A stretch of 64,000 bases of DNA, from the NCBI RefSeq assembly GCF_021298855.1, contig NZ_JAJTHI010000034.1, positions 1-64,000 on the forward strand, given 5' to 3'. Source of the stretch: Gemmatimonas sp. (lineage in GTDB: Bacteria > Gemmatimonadota > Gemmatimonadetes > Gemmatimonadales > Gemmatimonadaceae). Below the pieces are notes generated by a model that was not told where the DNA came from, did no database searches, and saw only the letters and a list, made by a program, of their open reading frames with translations. Made by a program: the position numbers and the translations under genes. Positions 36,852 through 45,995 of the stretch are shown piece after piece. Position 1 is the stretch's first letter; every line of letters begins with the position of its first letter.

Positions 36852-36940
36852 CGGCAGAGAGCGTCACAAGCGCGGGAATACCAGTTACTGCCGCAGGTTA
36901 GATACCTGACCGGCGCCCCGGAAGGGGACTTCACGCGGCC

Positions 36941-38695
36941 TCAGGGGGCCGCGGCCACCTCGTTCACATCAGTCTGCTCGAACACCGTGCCCAGCCATCG
37001 CAGGACGGGCCACAGCTCCACGGCGATGATCGTTGCCGCGAGCGTTGTGGCGGCGAGGACTGACCAGCCGCCCCAGTCGTTGGCCAGCCAGAGGACGAGC
37101 GCCCCGGCCCCCACCGGAAAGACCAGCGCAACGGCGGCCACCAGCGTGGTCGCCGCGGTGGTGAGCAAGTTCTGCCCCATGGTTTCGAAGCCGCGACTCT
37201 CGGTGCCAAGGCGCACCCAGGCAGGGAACAACAGCGCCGTCCCGTTCTGGATGGTGAACATGAGCGCGTTGAACGCCGGCACGCCCACCATGACGGAGAC
37301 GAGCATGGGCACCGTGGCGCCGCTTTGGACCAGCAATCCCGGGTCCTGCAGGAACATGACCACCGGTACCAGCAGCAATGCCCAGATGGTGATGGAGTGC
37401 AGTACGGTTACGGCCGCGATTTCTGCCGCGACAATACGCCACCCGTCGAGCGGATAGGTCTTGAGGACGGCGAGCCGGGGAAGGTCGAGCCGCAGGTCAA
37501 AGCGCATCCAGAGGGGGCCGATGAAGAGCAGCATGGCCCCCCACCCGATGGCTACCCCCATGAAGGCATCACCGGCGCGCGGGGAGGCTTGCCGGGTGAT
37601 CAGGGCGAGTGCCGTGAGCCCCACCACGAACGTGATCAGCTGGGTCTTCCACGCGCCCCCGCGCAGGGCGGCGGCGACGTTCTTCCAGGCGATCGCCACT
37701 TCGGGACGACCGTGCAGCGCCAGCGCGGGGACTGCGACCAGCGTGCCCTTCCGGGAGCGCGCCTGGCCCATCTGCGAGGCGCGGAAACGCTCCAGGCGGG
37801 CCGCCCGGTGTTGTGTGGCCTCCAGCGCCGCTTCCTCGAAGGCGGAATCGAGACGCACGAGCCACAGGTAGTGCCCCAGCGCGATGAGCGTACCCCAGAG
37901 CAGCGCCACCGACCACGCCGGCGTACCGGCGCGTACGATGGGGTCGATGAGCAGGCGAACCGGAAACAACGCCGCTGCCGGAATGGGCGACTGCAGTGCG
38001 TCGGTGAGGGTGCGCATGACCACCGCGATGCCGCCGTCGCCGGCATCACGCAGATCGGGGATGGCGGTCACGATCCCGAAGACCACGGCCCCCACGAGCC
38101 CTGCAAAGATGATGCCGGGGACCAGCACACGACGCCAGCCGGCACGTCCATGCTCGACGGCGCTCGCGCGCACGATTGACGCCCCCACGCGGTGCATGGA
38201 GAGCGTGGAGAAAAGCAGCCACCACCCCAGTGCGCGCTCCCAGGTCGCCAGCTCACCGGCATTGCCGCGGAAGATGACGCTGAAGACGATGGTGTTCACG
38301 AAGATGGCCAGCTGCATGCGCAACAGCTTCGTGTGCACGAGACCGCGCCGACTGATGGGGGCAGGAAAGAGGAACTGCACCTCGGACGGTGTGAAGGCGA
38401 GCACACTGCGATCGGCACCGAAGAGCCACCAGCGTGCCGACGACAGCAGCACCAGGGTACTCACGAGGACCACCGTGGTATCGGCACGCAGCAGCTGCGT
38501 GAGCGAGGGCCCGTTGGCCTGCGTGTTGCGAAAAAGCGCCCAGTACAGATACAGCACGCCCAGCACGACGGCGACGATGTAGCGCGGACTCCGGATGCGC
38601 GCCGCCTGGGAACGCGCCCGGTTCACGAAACTGCGCGCATACAGGAAGAGCAGGGCCGCCGCGGGGGCGGGGTGACGCTGGCGCCCGTCGATCAC
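36941..38695 (-). CDS. Putative ABC exporter membrane protein
   Basis: 584 residues with about 12 hydrophobic segments, including FIVAVVLGVLYLYWALF-like and WLFGADRSVLAFTPSEVQFL regions. The latter matches the cytoplasmic loop of the large two-module 'putative ABC exporter' permeases. Its start overlaps the stop of the ATPase gene upstream by 4 nt (ATGA), so the two form one transporter. Substrate unknown. Confidence 0.8.
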   Translation of the reverse strand: MIDGRQRHPAPAAALLFLYARSFVNRARSQAARIRSPRYIVAVVLGVLYLYWALFRNTQANGPSLTQLLRADTTVVLVSTLVLLSSARWWLFGADRSVLAFTPSEVQFLFPAPISRRGLVHTKLLRMQLAIFVNTIVFSVIFRGNAGELATWERALGWWLLFSTLSMHRVGASIVRASAVEHGRAGWRRVLVPGIIFAGLVGAVVFGIVTAIPDLRDAGDGGIAVVMRTLTDALQSPIPAAALFPVRLLIDPIVRAGTPAWSVALLWGTLIALGHYLWLVRLDSAFEEAALEATQHRAARLERFRASQMGQARSRKGTLVAVPALALHGRPEVAIAWKNVAAALRGGAWKTQLITFVVGLTALALITRQASPRAGDAFMGVAIGWGAMLLFIGPLWMRFDLRLDLPRLAVLKTYPLDGWRIVAAEIAAVTVLHSITIWALLLVPVVMFLQDPGLLVQSGATVPMLVSVMVGVPAFNALMFTIQNGTALLFPAWVRLGTESRGFETMGQNLLTTAATTLVAAVALVFPVGAGALVLWLANDWGGWSVLAATTLAATIIAVELWPVLRWLGTVFEQTDVNEVAAAP

Positions 38696-39438
38696 GCGGC
38701 GGAGAGGTCGGTGCTCGCGGTATCGCCGGTGAGCGCGATGAAGATCTCCTCCAGCGTGCGGCCGGCCAGCTCGGGGCGCTCGGCGACGATGTCGGCGATG
38801 GTGCCCAGCGCGACCATCTGCCCGCGGCGGATGACGAGGAGGCGCGTGCAGAGCTCCTCGACCAGGTGCAGGAGGTGGGAGCTGAGAATGACCGCCGTGC
38901 CTTCGCGCGCCCGCGCCGTGATGGTCTCCTTCATGCGGCGAATGCCCACGGGGTCGAGCCCGGTGAGCGGTTCGTCGAGCAGCAGGGCCGCTGGCCGATG
39001 CAGCAGCCCGCAGGCAATCGCCAGCTTCTGCTTCATGCCGCGCGACAGTTCGGGCGGGAGGGCGTCGCGCTTGCCGGAGAGTTCGAGTTCCTCGAGCAGC
39101 AGCGGAATCTGCGGCGCCGCATCGGGGACGCCGTAGAGGCGTGCCACGAACTGCAGGTGTTCGGTGACGGTGAGATAGTCGAACAGCTGCGGTTCATCGG
39201 GGATGAACGCGAGCCGGGCCTTGGCGGCCACCGGATCACGCTGCAGGTCGATGCCGTCAACGGCGATGCACCCCGAGGTGGGCTGGAGGATGCCCGCCAG
39301 CGCACGCAAGGTGGTGGTCTTGCCGGCCCCGTTGGGCCCCACCAGTCCCAGCACATCTCCGGGCGCCACCTGAAACGAAAGCGACTGCACCGCCACGGTG
39401 TCGCCGTAGAGCTTCGTGTACCCGGAAACGTCGATCAC
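38692..39438 (-). CDS. ABC transporter ATP-binding protein
   Basis: 248 residues. Walker A is GPNGAGKTT (near residue 35), the Q-loop is followed by ELSRGMKQKL (signature) and ALLLDEPLTGLDP (Walker B), with the H-loop SSHLLHLVEEL. The form is of ABC-2-type exporters. It pairs with the 12-segment permease encoded next. Confidence 0.92.
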   Translation of the reverse strand: MIDVSGYTKLYGDTVAVQSLSFQVAPGDVLGLVGPNGAGKTTTLRALAGILQPTSGCIAVDGIDLQRDPVAAKARLAFIPDEPQLFDYLTVTEHLQFVARLYGVPDAAPQIPLLLEELELSGKRDALPPELSRGMKQKLAIACGLLHRPAALLLDEPLTGLDPVGIRRMKETITARAREGTAVILSSHLLHLVEELCTRLLVIRRGQMVALGTIADIVAERPELAGRTLEEIFIALTGDTASTDLSAA

Positions 39439-39473
39439 TTAGAAGAGACGGCGGAGGGGAGCCCGGCAACGAC

Positions 39474-40436
39474 TCATGGGGCGGGCGGCAGCGACACCGG
39501 CGACGAGAGGGTGGCGGTCAAGGTAGCGCCTGCGGCGAGGCATCGCTCGGTGGTTCGGGCGCGGGCGGCCATGACGGTACCGGCCGCGGCACCACCGGCC
39601 GCCCCGATGACGGCACCGCGCGCCCCTCCTCCCATGACCCGCCCCATGATGCCGCCGATGATGGCCCCCGTAATGACTTTCCCCTTGTCGCTGCCCCCCG
39701 TGGAGACCTGCCGCTCGGTGACACTCGACGTGGTCACGCGCACCGAGCCGTCGGCGGGAATGAATTCGCCCTGGAGCTGCAGCCCGCGCAGCCGGAACTG
39801 GACTTCGCCAGTGAGTGAATCGACGCGGGCGATTTCCACCAGCACCGGCGTGCCGGCGGCCAGCGACACGCCGTCTGGGGACGTGACCTCCTGACCCAGC
39901 GACATGACGAGGCGATCGCCGCGGCGATAGGTCATGGTGCAGATGGCTTCCCGGGTGGCGCCGGTCAGCTCCGTGCCCGCCGCCAGTGTGCGCCCACGGC
40001 CGGCGGGCGCCGGCGTGTCGGTGGCACCGCCGCCGTCCATTGGTGCGGGTGCCGCCGCCGCCGGCGCGGGTGCCGCCGCCGGCTGGGGCACAGGCTGGGG
40101 TACAGGCTGGGGTACCGGCTGGGGCACGGAACGCGAGGGCGCCGCGACGGGGGCTGGCGCCGGTCGTGGTGTCGCTGCGCTGGCGGGAGCCGGCGCCGGC
40201 CTCATGGGCGCGGGGCTGGACACCGCAGTATCACCGATGGCGACGGTCGAGGTGGTCGATGCCGCCAGCGTGAGGTCGCGCGCGAGCGCCGTATCAATGG
40301 CGGCGGCGTCCGCAGGGGGCGACTCGCCACACCCGGTCAGCAGGATCCACCCCAGCAGGGGGGTGGCCGCGCGGTGGAGGATTCCGCCGCGCCATCGGCC
40401 GCCACGCACGCCGCGCCGAAAGTGAAGTTGCGCCAT
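39474..40436 (-). CDS. Lipoprotein with proline-rich linker and glycine-zipper segment
   Basis: 320 residues. The lipoprotein signal ends ILLTGCGES (lipobox LTGC). A proline/alanine-rich stretch follows (about 65-135), including four PQPV units encoded by a 12-bp tandem repeat. A beta-rich region (about 140-240) leads into a glycine-zipper hairpin (GAIIGGIMGRVMGG, then GAVIGAAGGAAAG), as in outer-membrane-associated SlyB/17-kDa-like proteins. It probably spans from the outer membrane into the periplasm. ATG 40436 is the last start before the signal. Confidence 0.75.
   Translation of the reverse strand: MAQLHFRRGVRGGRWRGGILHRAATPLLGWILLTGCGESPPADAAAIDTALARDLTLAASTTSTVAIGDTAVSSPAPMRPAPAPASAATPRPAPAPVAAPSRSVPQPVPQPVPQPVPQPAAAPAPAAAAPAPMDGGGATDTPAPAGRGRTLAAGTELTGATREAICTMTYRRGDRLVMSLGQEVTSPDGVSLAAGTPVLVEIARVDSLTGEVQFRLRGLQLQGEFIPADGSVRVTTSSVTERQVSTGGSDKGKVITGAIIGGIMGRVMGGGARGAVIGAAGGAAAGTVMAARARTTERCLAAGATLTATLSSPVSLPPAP
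40081..40128. repeat. 12-bp tandem repeat inside the lipoprotein gene
   Basis: Four units of GGCTGGGG[CT]AC[ACG] (40081-40092, 40093-40104, 40105-40116, 40117-40128). In the minus-strand gene they encode a PQPV repeat, so unit-number changes would alter linker length without shifting the frame. Confidence 0.85.
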
Positions 40437-40525
40437 ATGGAAGACGATAGTCGAAACATGGAGTGCCGCGCCACCGCTTCGTACGCCCGGGCGCGGCTTG
40501 CGTTCCCCCAGCCCTATCCCGGTTG

Positions 40526-41785
40526 ATGCCGTCCAGCTCTGTCGACGAGACACCGCGCACCGCCGTGCAGCAGGTCTTCGTTGCCCGCCAGCCGATCTTC
40601 GACGTTCAGGACACCCGCGTGGCCTACGAACTGCTGTACCGGGCCACCCGCGAGGCGACGCACGCGCATGAGGGGGCGCCGTCCCAGACCCTCCTGTGCG
40701 GGGATACCGCCCTCCATTCGATGCTGTCCATCGGCCTGGAGCGACTGACGGGCGGAACGACGGCCTTCGTCAACATGACCGAAGCGCATCTGCTGGGGGG
40801 GCTGTACAAGATCTTCGAGCCGCGCACGGTGGTGCTCGAGTTGCTGGAAACGGTGGACGGGACGCCGGAGGTCGTGGCGGCCTGCGAGGCCGCGGTCGCC
40901 GCGGGGTACACCCTCGCGCTGGATGACTACGACGGACGGGCGTCCCTGGACGTCCTGCTGCCATTCGCGACGATCGTGAAGGTGGACGTGCTGAACCGCG
41001 ACCTGCACGCGCTGGCTCCCATGATCCGGGGCTTGCTGGGGCGCGGCCTCGTGGTGCTGGCGGAACGGGTGGAGTCGCGGGAGGTGCTGGCGACGGCGCG
41101 CGAAATCGGCTGCACCCTCTTTCAGGGGTACGTGTACAGCCGGCCGGAGACGCTCGATGGGCGCACCGTCAACGTGCACCAGGCAGCCGTCTTCCAGATC
41201 ATGGCCCTGCTCAACAAGCCGGAGACCCCCGAAGCGGCGCTGGATGAGGCGTTTCGCAGTCACCCATCGCTCTCCCTGTCGCTCCTGCGCATGGTCAACT
41301 CGGCGTCGTTCGGCGGGCGGGGGGTGGATTCCATTCCGTACGCCCTCCGCGTCGTGGGACGCGAAGTGCTGTCGCGCTGGATGCTGGTCATGCTGGCGGT
41401 GAGCGTCAGCAGCCGCAGCGCGGTGGCCCACGAAGCCGTCCTGCAGGCCCTGGTGCGCGGACGGTTTTGCGAATTGATCACCGCGCGCAGTGCCACCGGT
41501 GACCCGGGAGCGCGCTTCCTGGTGGGGTTGCTCAGCCGCATGGATGCGCTGCTGGGCCTCCCGATGGATCAGGTGCTCGACCGCCTGCCGGTGAGCGACG
41601 AGGTGCGCGCAGCGCTTCTGGAGCGGACCGGTATCCATGCCCCGACGCTCCGGCTGGCCGACGCCTATCAGAACGGCGAGTGGGCGGTGGTGGACGCGCT
41701 CGGCGGGGACGCGGCGCTTTCCGGTCTCTACGCGGAGTCGGTCCTCTGGGCGCACGACCGCCTGTCGCCAGGGACGCCGTCGTAA
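40526..41785 (+). CDS. EAL-HDOD signalling protein with degenerate EAL domain
   Basis: 419 residues. The EAL-like domain (about 20-210) has AYELLYR in place of the EAL motif, DDYDG in place of the usual DDFG, AERVES, and QGYVYSRP. The HDOD domain (about 220-390) has SLSLLRMVNSASF. This is the YuxH/CdgJ layout. Several metal- and cyclic-di-GMP-contacting positions differ from active phosphodiesterases, so it is more likely a binder or scaffold than an enzyme. The neighbouring motAB genes suggest a link to motility. The start is ATG 40526; the frame is open further upstream without domain similarity. Confidence 0.88.
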   Translation: MPSSSVDETPRTAVQQVFVARQPIFDVQDTRVAYELLYRATREATHAHEGAPSQTLLCGDTALHSMLSIGLERLTGGTTAFVNMTEAHLLGGLYKIFEPRTVVLELLETVDGTPEVVAACEAAVAAGYTLALDDYDGRASLDVLLPFATIVKVDVLNRDLHALAPMIRGLLGRGLVVLAERVESREVLATAREIGCTLFQGYVYSRPETLDGRTVNVHQAAVFQIMALLNKPETPEAALDEAFRSHPSLSLSLLRMVNSASFGGRGVDSIPYALRVVGREVLSRWMLVMLAVSVSSRSAVAHEAVLQALVRGRFCELITARSATGDPGARFLVGLLSRMDALLGLPMDQVLDRLPVSDEVRAALLERTGIHAPTLRLADAYQNGEWAVVDALGGDAALSGLYAESVLWAHDRLSPGTPS

Positions 41786-41797
41786 CGCGCCTGATCA

Positions 41798-41815
41798 GCC
41801 CCCTGCCTGGGGGGC
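41798..41815. terminator. Hairpin between the convergent EAL-HDOD and motB genes
   Basis: GCCCCC (41798-41803) and GGGGGC (41810-41815) form a 6-bp GC stem with loop TGCCTG in the 48-nt gap between the two convergent stop codons. No T-tract follows, so it is only a possible bidirectional terminator. Confidence 0.4.
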
Positions 41816-41833
41816 GCCCTCGTCACGCGTCCG

Positions 41834-42703
41834 TCAGAACGCCTTCTTGAGGGGGGCCGTCAACGAGGTGACCAGCGAGTCGCGCTTCTGCGTGGCCAAG
41901 GCCTCGGCACTGGGAGCGCTTTCGGGCGTTTGGGAATACGGCAACAGAATGGAGATGCGGCGGTTGCTCGGGGCCATGCGATCGTCCGGCACCCGCGGGT
42001 GCGTGTCCGCGTAGCCGCGCACTTCCACCACCCGACCGGGCGCCACGCCCGCGGCCTGCAGGACGCGACGTGCGGCATTGGCGCGGTCGGTCGAGAGTTC
42101 CCAGTTGGTGTACGCCGCATCCTGCCCGAACATCGCCCCGTCGGTGTGTCCCTCCAGCACCACCGGATGGCCGCTGGCCCCCAGTTCCGTTCCCACCAGC
42201 TGCAGCGCGAGCATGGTGGCGGCATTCATGCGCGCCGAGCCGAGCGCAAAGTACACGTCGCCGCGGCCCGATTCCACCAGCTCGATGCGCAGCCCCTCGC
42301 GGGTCACCTGCACATCCACCACCGCATTGAGCTGCCTCATTGAATCGCTGGCGGCCAGCTTGTCGAGGATCGTCTTGCGCAACTGCTCGAAGGTGCGCTG
42401 CTCGGTGGTGCGCAGCATCATGCGCATGGGCGTGCGCTGGATGGGTGAGGGCGCCGTGCCGACGCTGAGCGGACTCGACCCCGAGCCGAACCCCTTCTTG
42501 TAGCCGACGGGGTTGGAGAAGTAGCCCTCGACGGCCTGCTTCGTCTTCTCGTCCATGCCCAGGATCCACATCACCATGAAGAAGGCCATCATGGCCGTCA
42601 CGAAGTCGGCGTACGCGACCTTCCACGAGCCGCCGTGATGCCCGCCGCCGCCGGCGACCTTCTTCTTGACGATGATGATCTTCTTGCCACCGCGTGCCGC
42701 CAT
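41834..42703 (-). CDS. motB: Flagellar stator protein MotB
   Basis: 289 residues. The basic N-terminus is followed by the single membrane helix YADFVTAMMAFFMVMWI with proton-accepting Asp33. A plug region, then an OmpA-like peptidoglycan-binding domain (LEGHTDGAMFG, WELSTDRANAARRVL, VRGYADTHP), follows. It anchors the stator to the cell wall and conducts ions with MotA. It is encoded 3 nt after motA. The aspartate alone does not settle proton versus sodium use. Confidence 0.95.
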   Translation of the reverse strand: MAARGGKKIIIVKKKVAGGGGHHGGSWKVAYADFVTAMMAFFMVMWILGMDEKTKQAVEGYFSNPVGYKKGFGSGSSPLSVGTAPSPIQRTPMRMMLRTTEQRTFEQLRKTILDKLAASDSMRQLNAVVDVQVTREGLRIELVESGRGDVYFALGSARMNAATMLALQLVGTELGASGHPVVLEGHTDGAMFGQDAAYTNWELSTDRANAARRVLQAAGVAPGRVVEVRGYADTHPRVPDDRMAPSNRRISILLPYSQTPESAPSAEALATQKRDSLVTSLTAPLKKAF

Positions 42704-42706
42704 GAC

Positions 42707-43564
42707 TCAGGCCACCCGCTTGCGCGTGAGTTCCTCGAGCTCGGCGAAGCTGGGCCGCTCATGGGGCTCGATGTTGCGGCGCGAGAACTCCACCGCCGTC
42801 ATGGGCGCATCGCCACGCGCAAACGACAGCAGTGCCGTGCGGATGCACAGCATGTAGTCATGCTCCGCGTGGATGCGGGTCTCCATGGCCTTGGCGATGG
42901 GGCCGAACACGCCGTAGGCCAGCAGGATGCCGATGAACGTGCCCACGAGCGCCGCGGCCACCTTCTCACCGATCTCAGAGGCCGCGCCGCCGATCGAGCC
43001 CATGGTGATGATGACGCCGAGGACGGCCGCGACGATGCCGAACCCCGGCATGGCGTCGCCCACGGTGGTGATGGCGTGCGGTGCCAGCATCTGCTCGTGG
43101 TGATGCTTCTCCAGATCGACGTCCAGAATGTCCGCGAGGTTGTGATCTTCCACCGTGCCGGTGAGCAGCACCTTCAGTGTATCGCAGAGCAGCGCCGTGG
43201 CGTGGTGATTGGCCAGGAAAGAGGGATACCGCTGGAAGATGTCGCTCTTCTCGGGCTCCTCGATGTGCGCTTCCAGGCCCACCAGACCGTCCTTGCGCAC
43301 CTTCTGGAAGACCTCGTAGAGTACCTCCAGCAATTCCGCGTACGCTTTGGAACCATACGGGTTGGGCTTGAGCAGCCCCAGCAGCTGCGCCACGCACGCT
43401 TTCAGCACCGCCGGTGGGTTGCCAATGATGAGCGTCCCCAGTCCCGCGCCGCCGATGATGATGAACTCGGTCGGCTGCCAGAGCACCGCGACTTCGCCAT
43501 GGTGCATGACGTAGCCACCGATGACTGAGCCGAAGACGATCACCAAGCCGATGATGACGAACAC
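42707..43564 (-). CDS. motA: Flagellar stator protein MotA
   Basis: 285 residues with four membrane helices. The N-terminal IIGLVIVFGSVIGGY and the later pair GDAMPGFGIVAAVLGVIITM (with the conserved prolines) and VGTFIGILLAYGVFGP fit MotA of the longer, E. coli-like type. A cytoplasmic loop with charged residues contacts FliG. Its start lies only 15 nt from that of the divergent histidine-kinase-like gene, so the two promoters must overlap one another or the opposite gene. Confidence 0.96.
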   Translation of the reverse strand: MFVIIGLVIVFGSVIGGYVMHHGEVAVLWQPTEFIIIGGAGLGTLIIGNPPAVLKACVAQLLGLLKPNPYGSKAYAELLEVLYEVFQKVRKDGLVGLEAHIEEPEKSDIFQRYPSFLANHHATALLCDTLKVLLTGTVEDHNLADILDVDLEKHHHEQMLAPHAITTVGDAMPGFGIVAAVLGVIITMGSIGGAASEIGEKVAAALVGTFIGILLAYGVFGPIAKAMETRIHAEHDYMLCIRTALLSFARGDAPMTAVEFSRRNIEPHERPSFAELEELTRKRVA

Positions 43565-43579
43565 GCGAACGATTCCGGG

Positions 43580-44266
43580 GTGCGGGTGAAGGGGGCAGAG
43601 AGCGTCGTGCCCGATCCGGAAACCGGGGCCGAGCGCTGGCTCTCCATTCAGGACGAATTACTGCGCAGTCTGGCACACACGATCAGCAACCGGCTGGCGA
43701 CGATCAGCGGCATGGCCGGTCTGCTCGAGGGCGGCGAGGTGCCGGAGGCCCGGATGCTCGATGGGCTGCGGCAGGCGGCGGAGCGGCTCGAGCATGCGCT
43801 GCAGCAGCTCCGGCGGTTACCGCGCCGTCCGGACGCCGCGCCCGAGCCCATGCTGCTGGCCGATGGTCTCGACGCGGCGCTGGAACTCGTCGCGGAGCAT
43901 CCGCTGCTGCGATCGCGCGCCGTGGGCCGGGAGGTCGTCGGGGACGTCCTGCCGGTGCGGGCCGAACCCCAGGCGGTGGTGCACGCGGCGTGCGTGGCGC
44001 TGCTGGCGGCGGCCAGTCGTGGTCCCGGGGCGCTGGTCGTGTCGCTGGAGACGGTGGCCGATCGTGTGTACCTCAGGGTGCGGCGTGAGGGGCCGGCCGA
44101 CGCCGACCTGGCCGTCCCAGAGGGCGAGATCGATCCGGCGCCGCTTACCGATGCCGGCGTCCTCGCCTGGTTGCTGGCAGCCAGCAATGGCCACGCGGTG
44201 GCCGTGCCCCACGGCTGCGGGTTTTCCCTCCCCACGTTGGCGGCAGCACGGCGACGCGGGGGGTAA
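43580..44266 (+). CDS. Histidine-kinase-like or phosphotransferase protein (ChpT-like layout)
   Basis: 228 residues. A two-helix dimerisation domain has an H-box (LRSLAHTISNRLATISG, His33). It is followed by about 150 residues where an ATPase domain would be, but N-box and glycine-rich ATP-lid motifs are not recognisable; only a late GHAVAVPHGCGFSLPTL strand recalls the domain's end. Size and layout resemble ChpT-type histidine phosphotransferases. The alternative is a degenerate kinase. No transmembrane or sensor domain is present. The start is GTG 43580, 43586 or 43607. It converges tail to tail with csrA (2-nt gap). Confidence 0.6.
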   Translation: MRVKGAESVVPDPETGAERWLSIQDELLRSLAHTISNRLATISGMAGLLEGGEVPEARMLDGLRQAAERLEHALQQLRRLPRRPDAAPEPMLLADGLDAALELVAEHPLLRSRAVGREVVGDVLPVRAEPQAVVHAACVALLAAASRGPGALVVSLETVADRVYLRVRREGPADADLAVPEGEIDPAPLTDAGVLAWLLAASNGHAVAVPHGCGFSLPTLAAARRRGG

Positions 44267-44268
44267 CA

Positions 44269-44541
44269 CTACGCCGTGGTCCCGGGATGGGCAGCGGGCC
44301 CCGGGGGGACCGCCGCGCCCGGTGGACCGAGAGTGGCGAGCCACGCCTCGGCCCCCGAGACACTCGCGGCACGCTGGTTCTGCTGTGCCACCTGCTGGGC
44401 GATCTCGCCGCGGAGAATCTTGACGTCGGCCGGGGCCTCGATGCCCAGGCGCACCCCGCCACGATCGCACGACACGACCACGATGCGGATGCCGCCGTCG
44501 ATCAGAATCGCGTCGCCCTCACGCCGTCCGAGAATGAGCAT
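44269..44541 (-). CDS. csrA: Carbon storage regulator CsrA with long C-terminal tail
   Basis: 90 residues. The first 50 match CsrA: MLILGRREGDAILI at the start and RLGIEAPADVKILRGEI, with the RNA-binding basic strand and GIEAP. A C-terminal extension of about 30 residues, rich in Ala, Gly and Pro, is beyond the usual 60-75 residues. CsrA binds GGA motifs in mRNA leaders and in many bacteria controls flagellin translation. It is the last gene of the flg block, 2 nt after flgK. No fliW is seen beside it. Confidence 0.95.
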   Translation of the reverse strand: MLILGRREGDAILIDGGIRIVVVSCDRGGVRLGIEAPADVKILRGEIAQQVAQQNQRAASVSGAEAWLATLGPPGAAVPPGPAAHPGTTA

Positions 44542-44543
44542 CG

Positions 44544-45992
44544 TCAGACCAGATTGACCAGCGTATCCAGCATCTCTTCGGCGACCTTGATCATCTTGGC
44601 CGCCGCCTGAAAGGACTGCTGGGCACGCAGCATCTTCACGAGCTCCTCGTCGGTGCTCACGCCGCTCACGGCCTGCCGGCGCAGGTCGGCCTGATCCGTG
44701 AGGGTCGTGGCCACGGTGGCCTCGTCGGCGGCCGACGCGGTCTGCAGGCCAACCCGTGTCACGAGGCCGCGGAAGAACCCGACGAACGAGCCGGTCTCCG
44801 TGGCGCCGGTGGGCGTGGTAAAGGAGACCGTGTTCTCCGCGGTGCGCAGCGCCGAGAGCGCCTGCGCCACCGTGTTGTCGGTCGGGGCGTTGGCGTTGCC
44901 GGAGGCCGCGATCCTCGACGGATCGGCGATGATCGTGCTGTGCAGCTTCAGGGTGGCGGCCGAGACCGGCACGGCCAGGGTGCCGGGGTCGAAGAAGTTG
45001 CCGGCGGCGACGCCGGGGATCGCGCTGCCGGTGAACGTGAAGCCCCCGCTGTGCGCCGTGTTCACGGCGCTCACCAGCTGGCTGGCCATGGCGTCGAGCC
45101 GATTGCGGACGCCAGGGATCTCGGTGTTGATCACCGTGGCCATGGCCTTCAGCTCACCCGCCAGCGGGAACAGCCGGTCGGGGGGATTCCCGAGGCGGAT
45201 GCGGACCGGCAGGTCGGTGAGCGGGGTCGCCGGCAGCGGGTCGGGGATCTCCAACTCCATGGACACCGCCACCGCGGTCGCGCCGTCAACGAGCGTCGAG
45301 TTGCCGATCAGCACCGACACCGTGCCGTCGGGCTGCGGCAGGGCCCGCGCCCCCGCGAGCTTCGAGAGCTCGTCGAGCTTCAGATCGCGCAGGTCGCGCA
45401 GGTCATTGGCGCTGTTGCCGCTCGACTCCGCACCCACGATGCGCACATTCAGGTCGGCCACCTGGGTGGCCAGCGCCGAGATGCGCTCCACCGTGTTGCC
45501 GAGCCGTTCGAGGGTGCTCGAGCGCAGCGTGGTGAGCTGCGTGTCATAGCCATTGAACAGCTGGCCCAGCTGCCGACCGCGCTGCTGCACGACGGCGCGC
45601 GCGGCGAGGCTGCTCGGCTGGGCCGAGAGATCGCTCCACGCGTTCCAGAACTGGTCGAGCGCGTTGGTCATGCCGGCGTCGCTCGGTTCGCCAAAGACCG
45701 CCTCGAGCTCCTGCATGAGGTCACGGCGCATCCCGGCATCGCCCGCCTGCCCGTTGGCGGTCCGGAAGGACTCGTCGAGGAGGATGTCGCGCTTGCGGAC
45801 TACGGTGGACACGTTGACGCCGGTGCCCACGTTTCCGTAGGGCATGCGCAGCGGCGTGTTCGCCGTGAGCACGGCCTCCTGACGCGAGTAGCCTGGCGTC
45901 TCCGCATTCGCGACGTTCTGCGCGATGGTCTGGAGCGCGGTCTGGTGCGCGACGAGCGCGGAGCGGGCGATGCTGAGCAGGCCGGTGTTCAT
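44544..45992 (-). CDS. flgK: Flagellar hook-associated protein 1 FlgK
   Basis: 482 residues. The N-terminal rod-like motif (HQTALQTIAQNVANAETPGYSRQ) and the C-terminal helix (SVDEELVKMLRAQQSF-like; here GVSTDEELVKMLRAQQSFQA) are both present. It forms the first junction ring between hook and filament. It starts 3 nt after flgN, whose product is its export chaperone. The usual partner flgL is not next to it; csrA follows instead. Confidence 0.95.
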   Translation of the reverse strand: MNTGLLSIARSALVAHQTALQTIAQNVANAETPGYSRQEAVLTANTPLRMPYGNVGTGVNVSTVVRKRDILLDESFRTANGQAGDAGMRRDLMQELEAVFGEPSDAGMTNALDQFWNAWSDLSAQPSSLAARAVVQQRGRQLGQLFNGYDTQLTTLRSSTLERLGNTVERISALATQVADLNVRIVGAESSGNSANDLRDLRDLKLDELSKLAGARALPQPDGTVSVLIGNSTLVDGATAVAVSMELEIPDPLPATPLTDLPVRIRLGNPPDRLFPLAGELKAMATVINTEIPGVRNRLDAMASQLVSAVNTAHSGGFTFTGSAIPGVAAGNFFDPGTLAVPVSAATLKLHSTIIADPSRIAASGNANAPTDNTVAQALSALRTAENTVSFTTPTGATETGSFVGFFRGLVTRVGLQTASAADEATVATTLTDQADLRRQAVSGVSTDEELVKMLRAQQSFQAAAKMIKVAEEMLDTLVNLV

Positions 45993-45995
45993 GGG

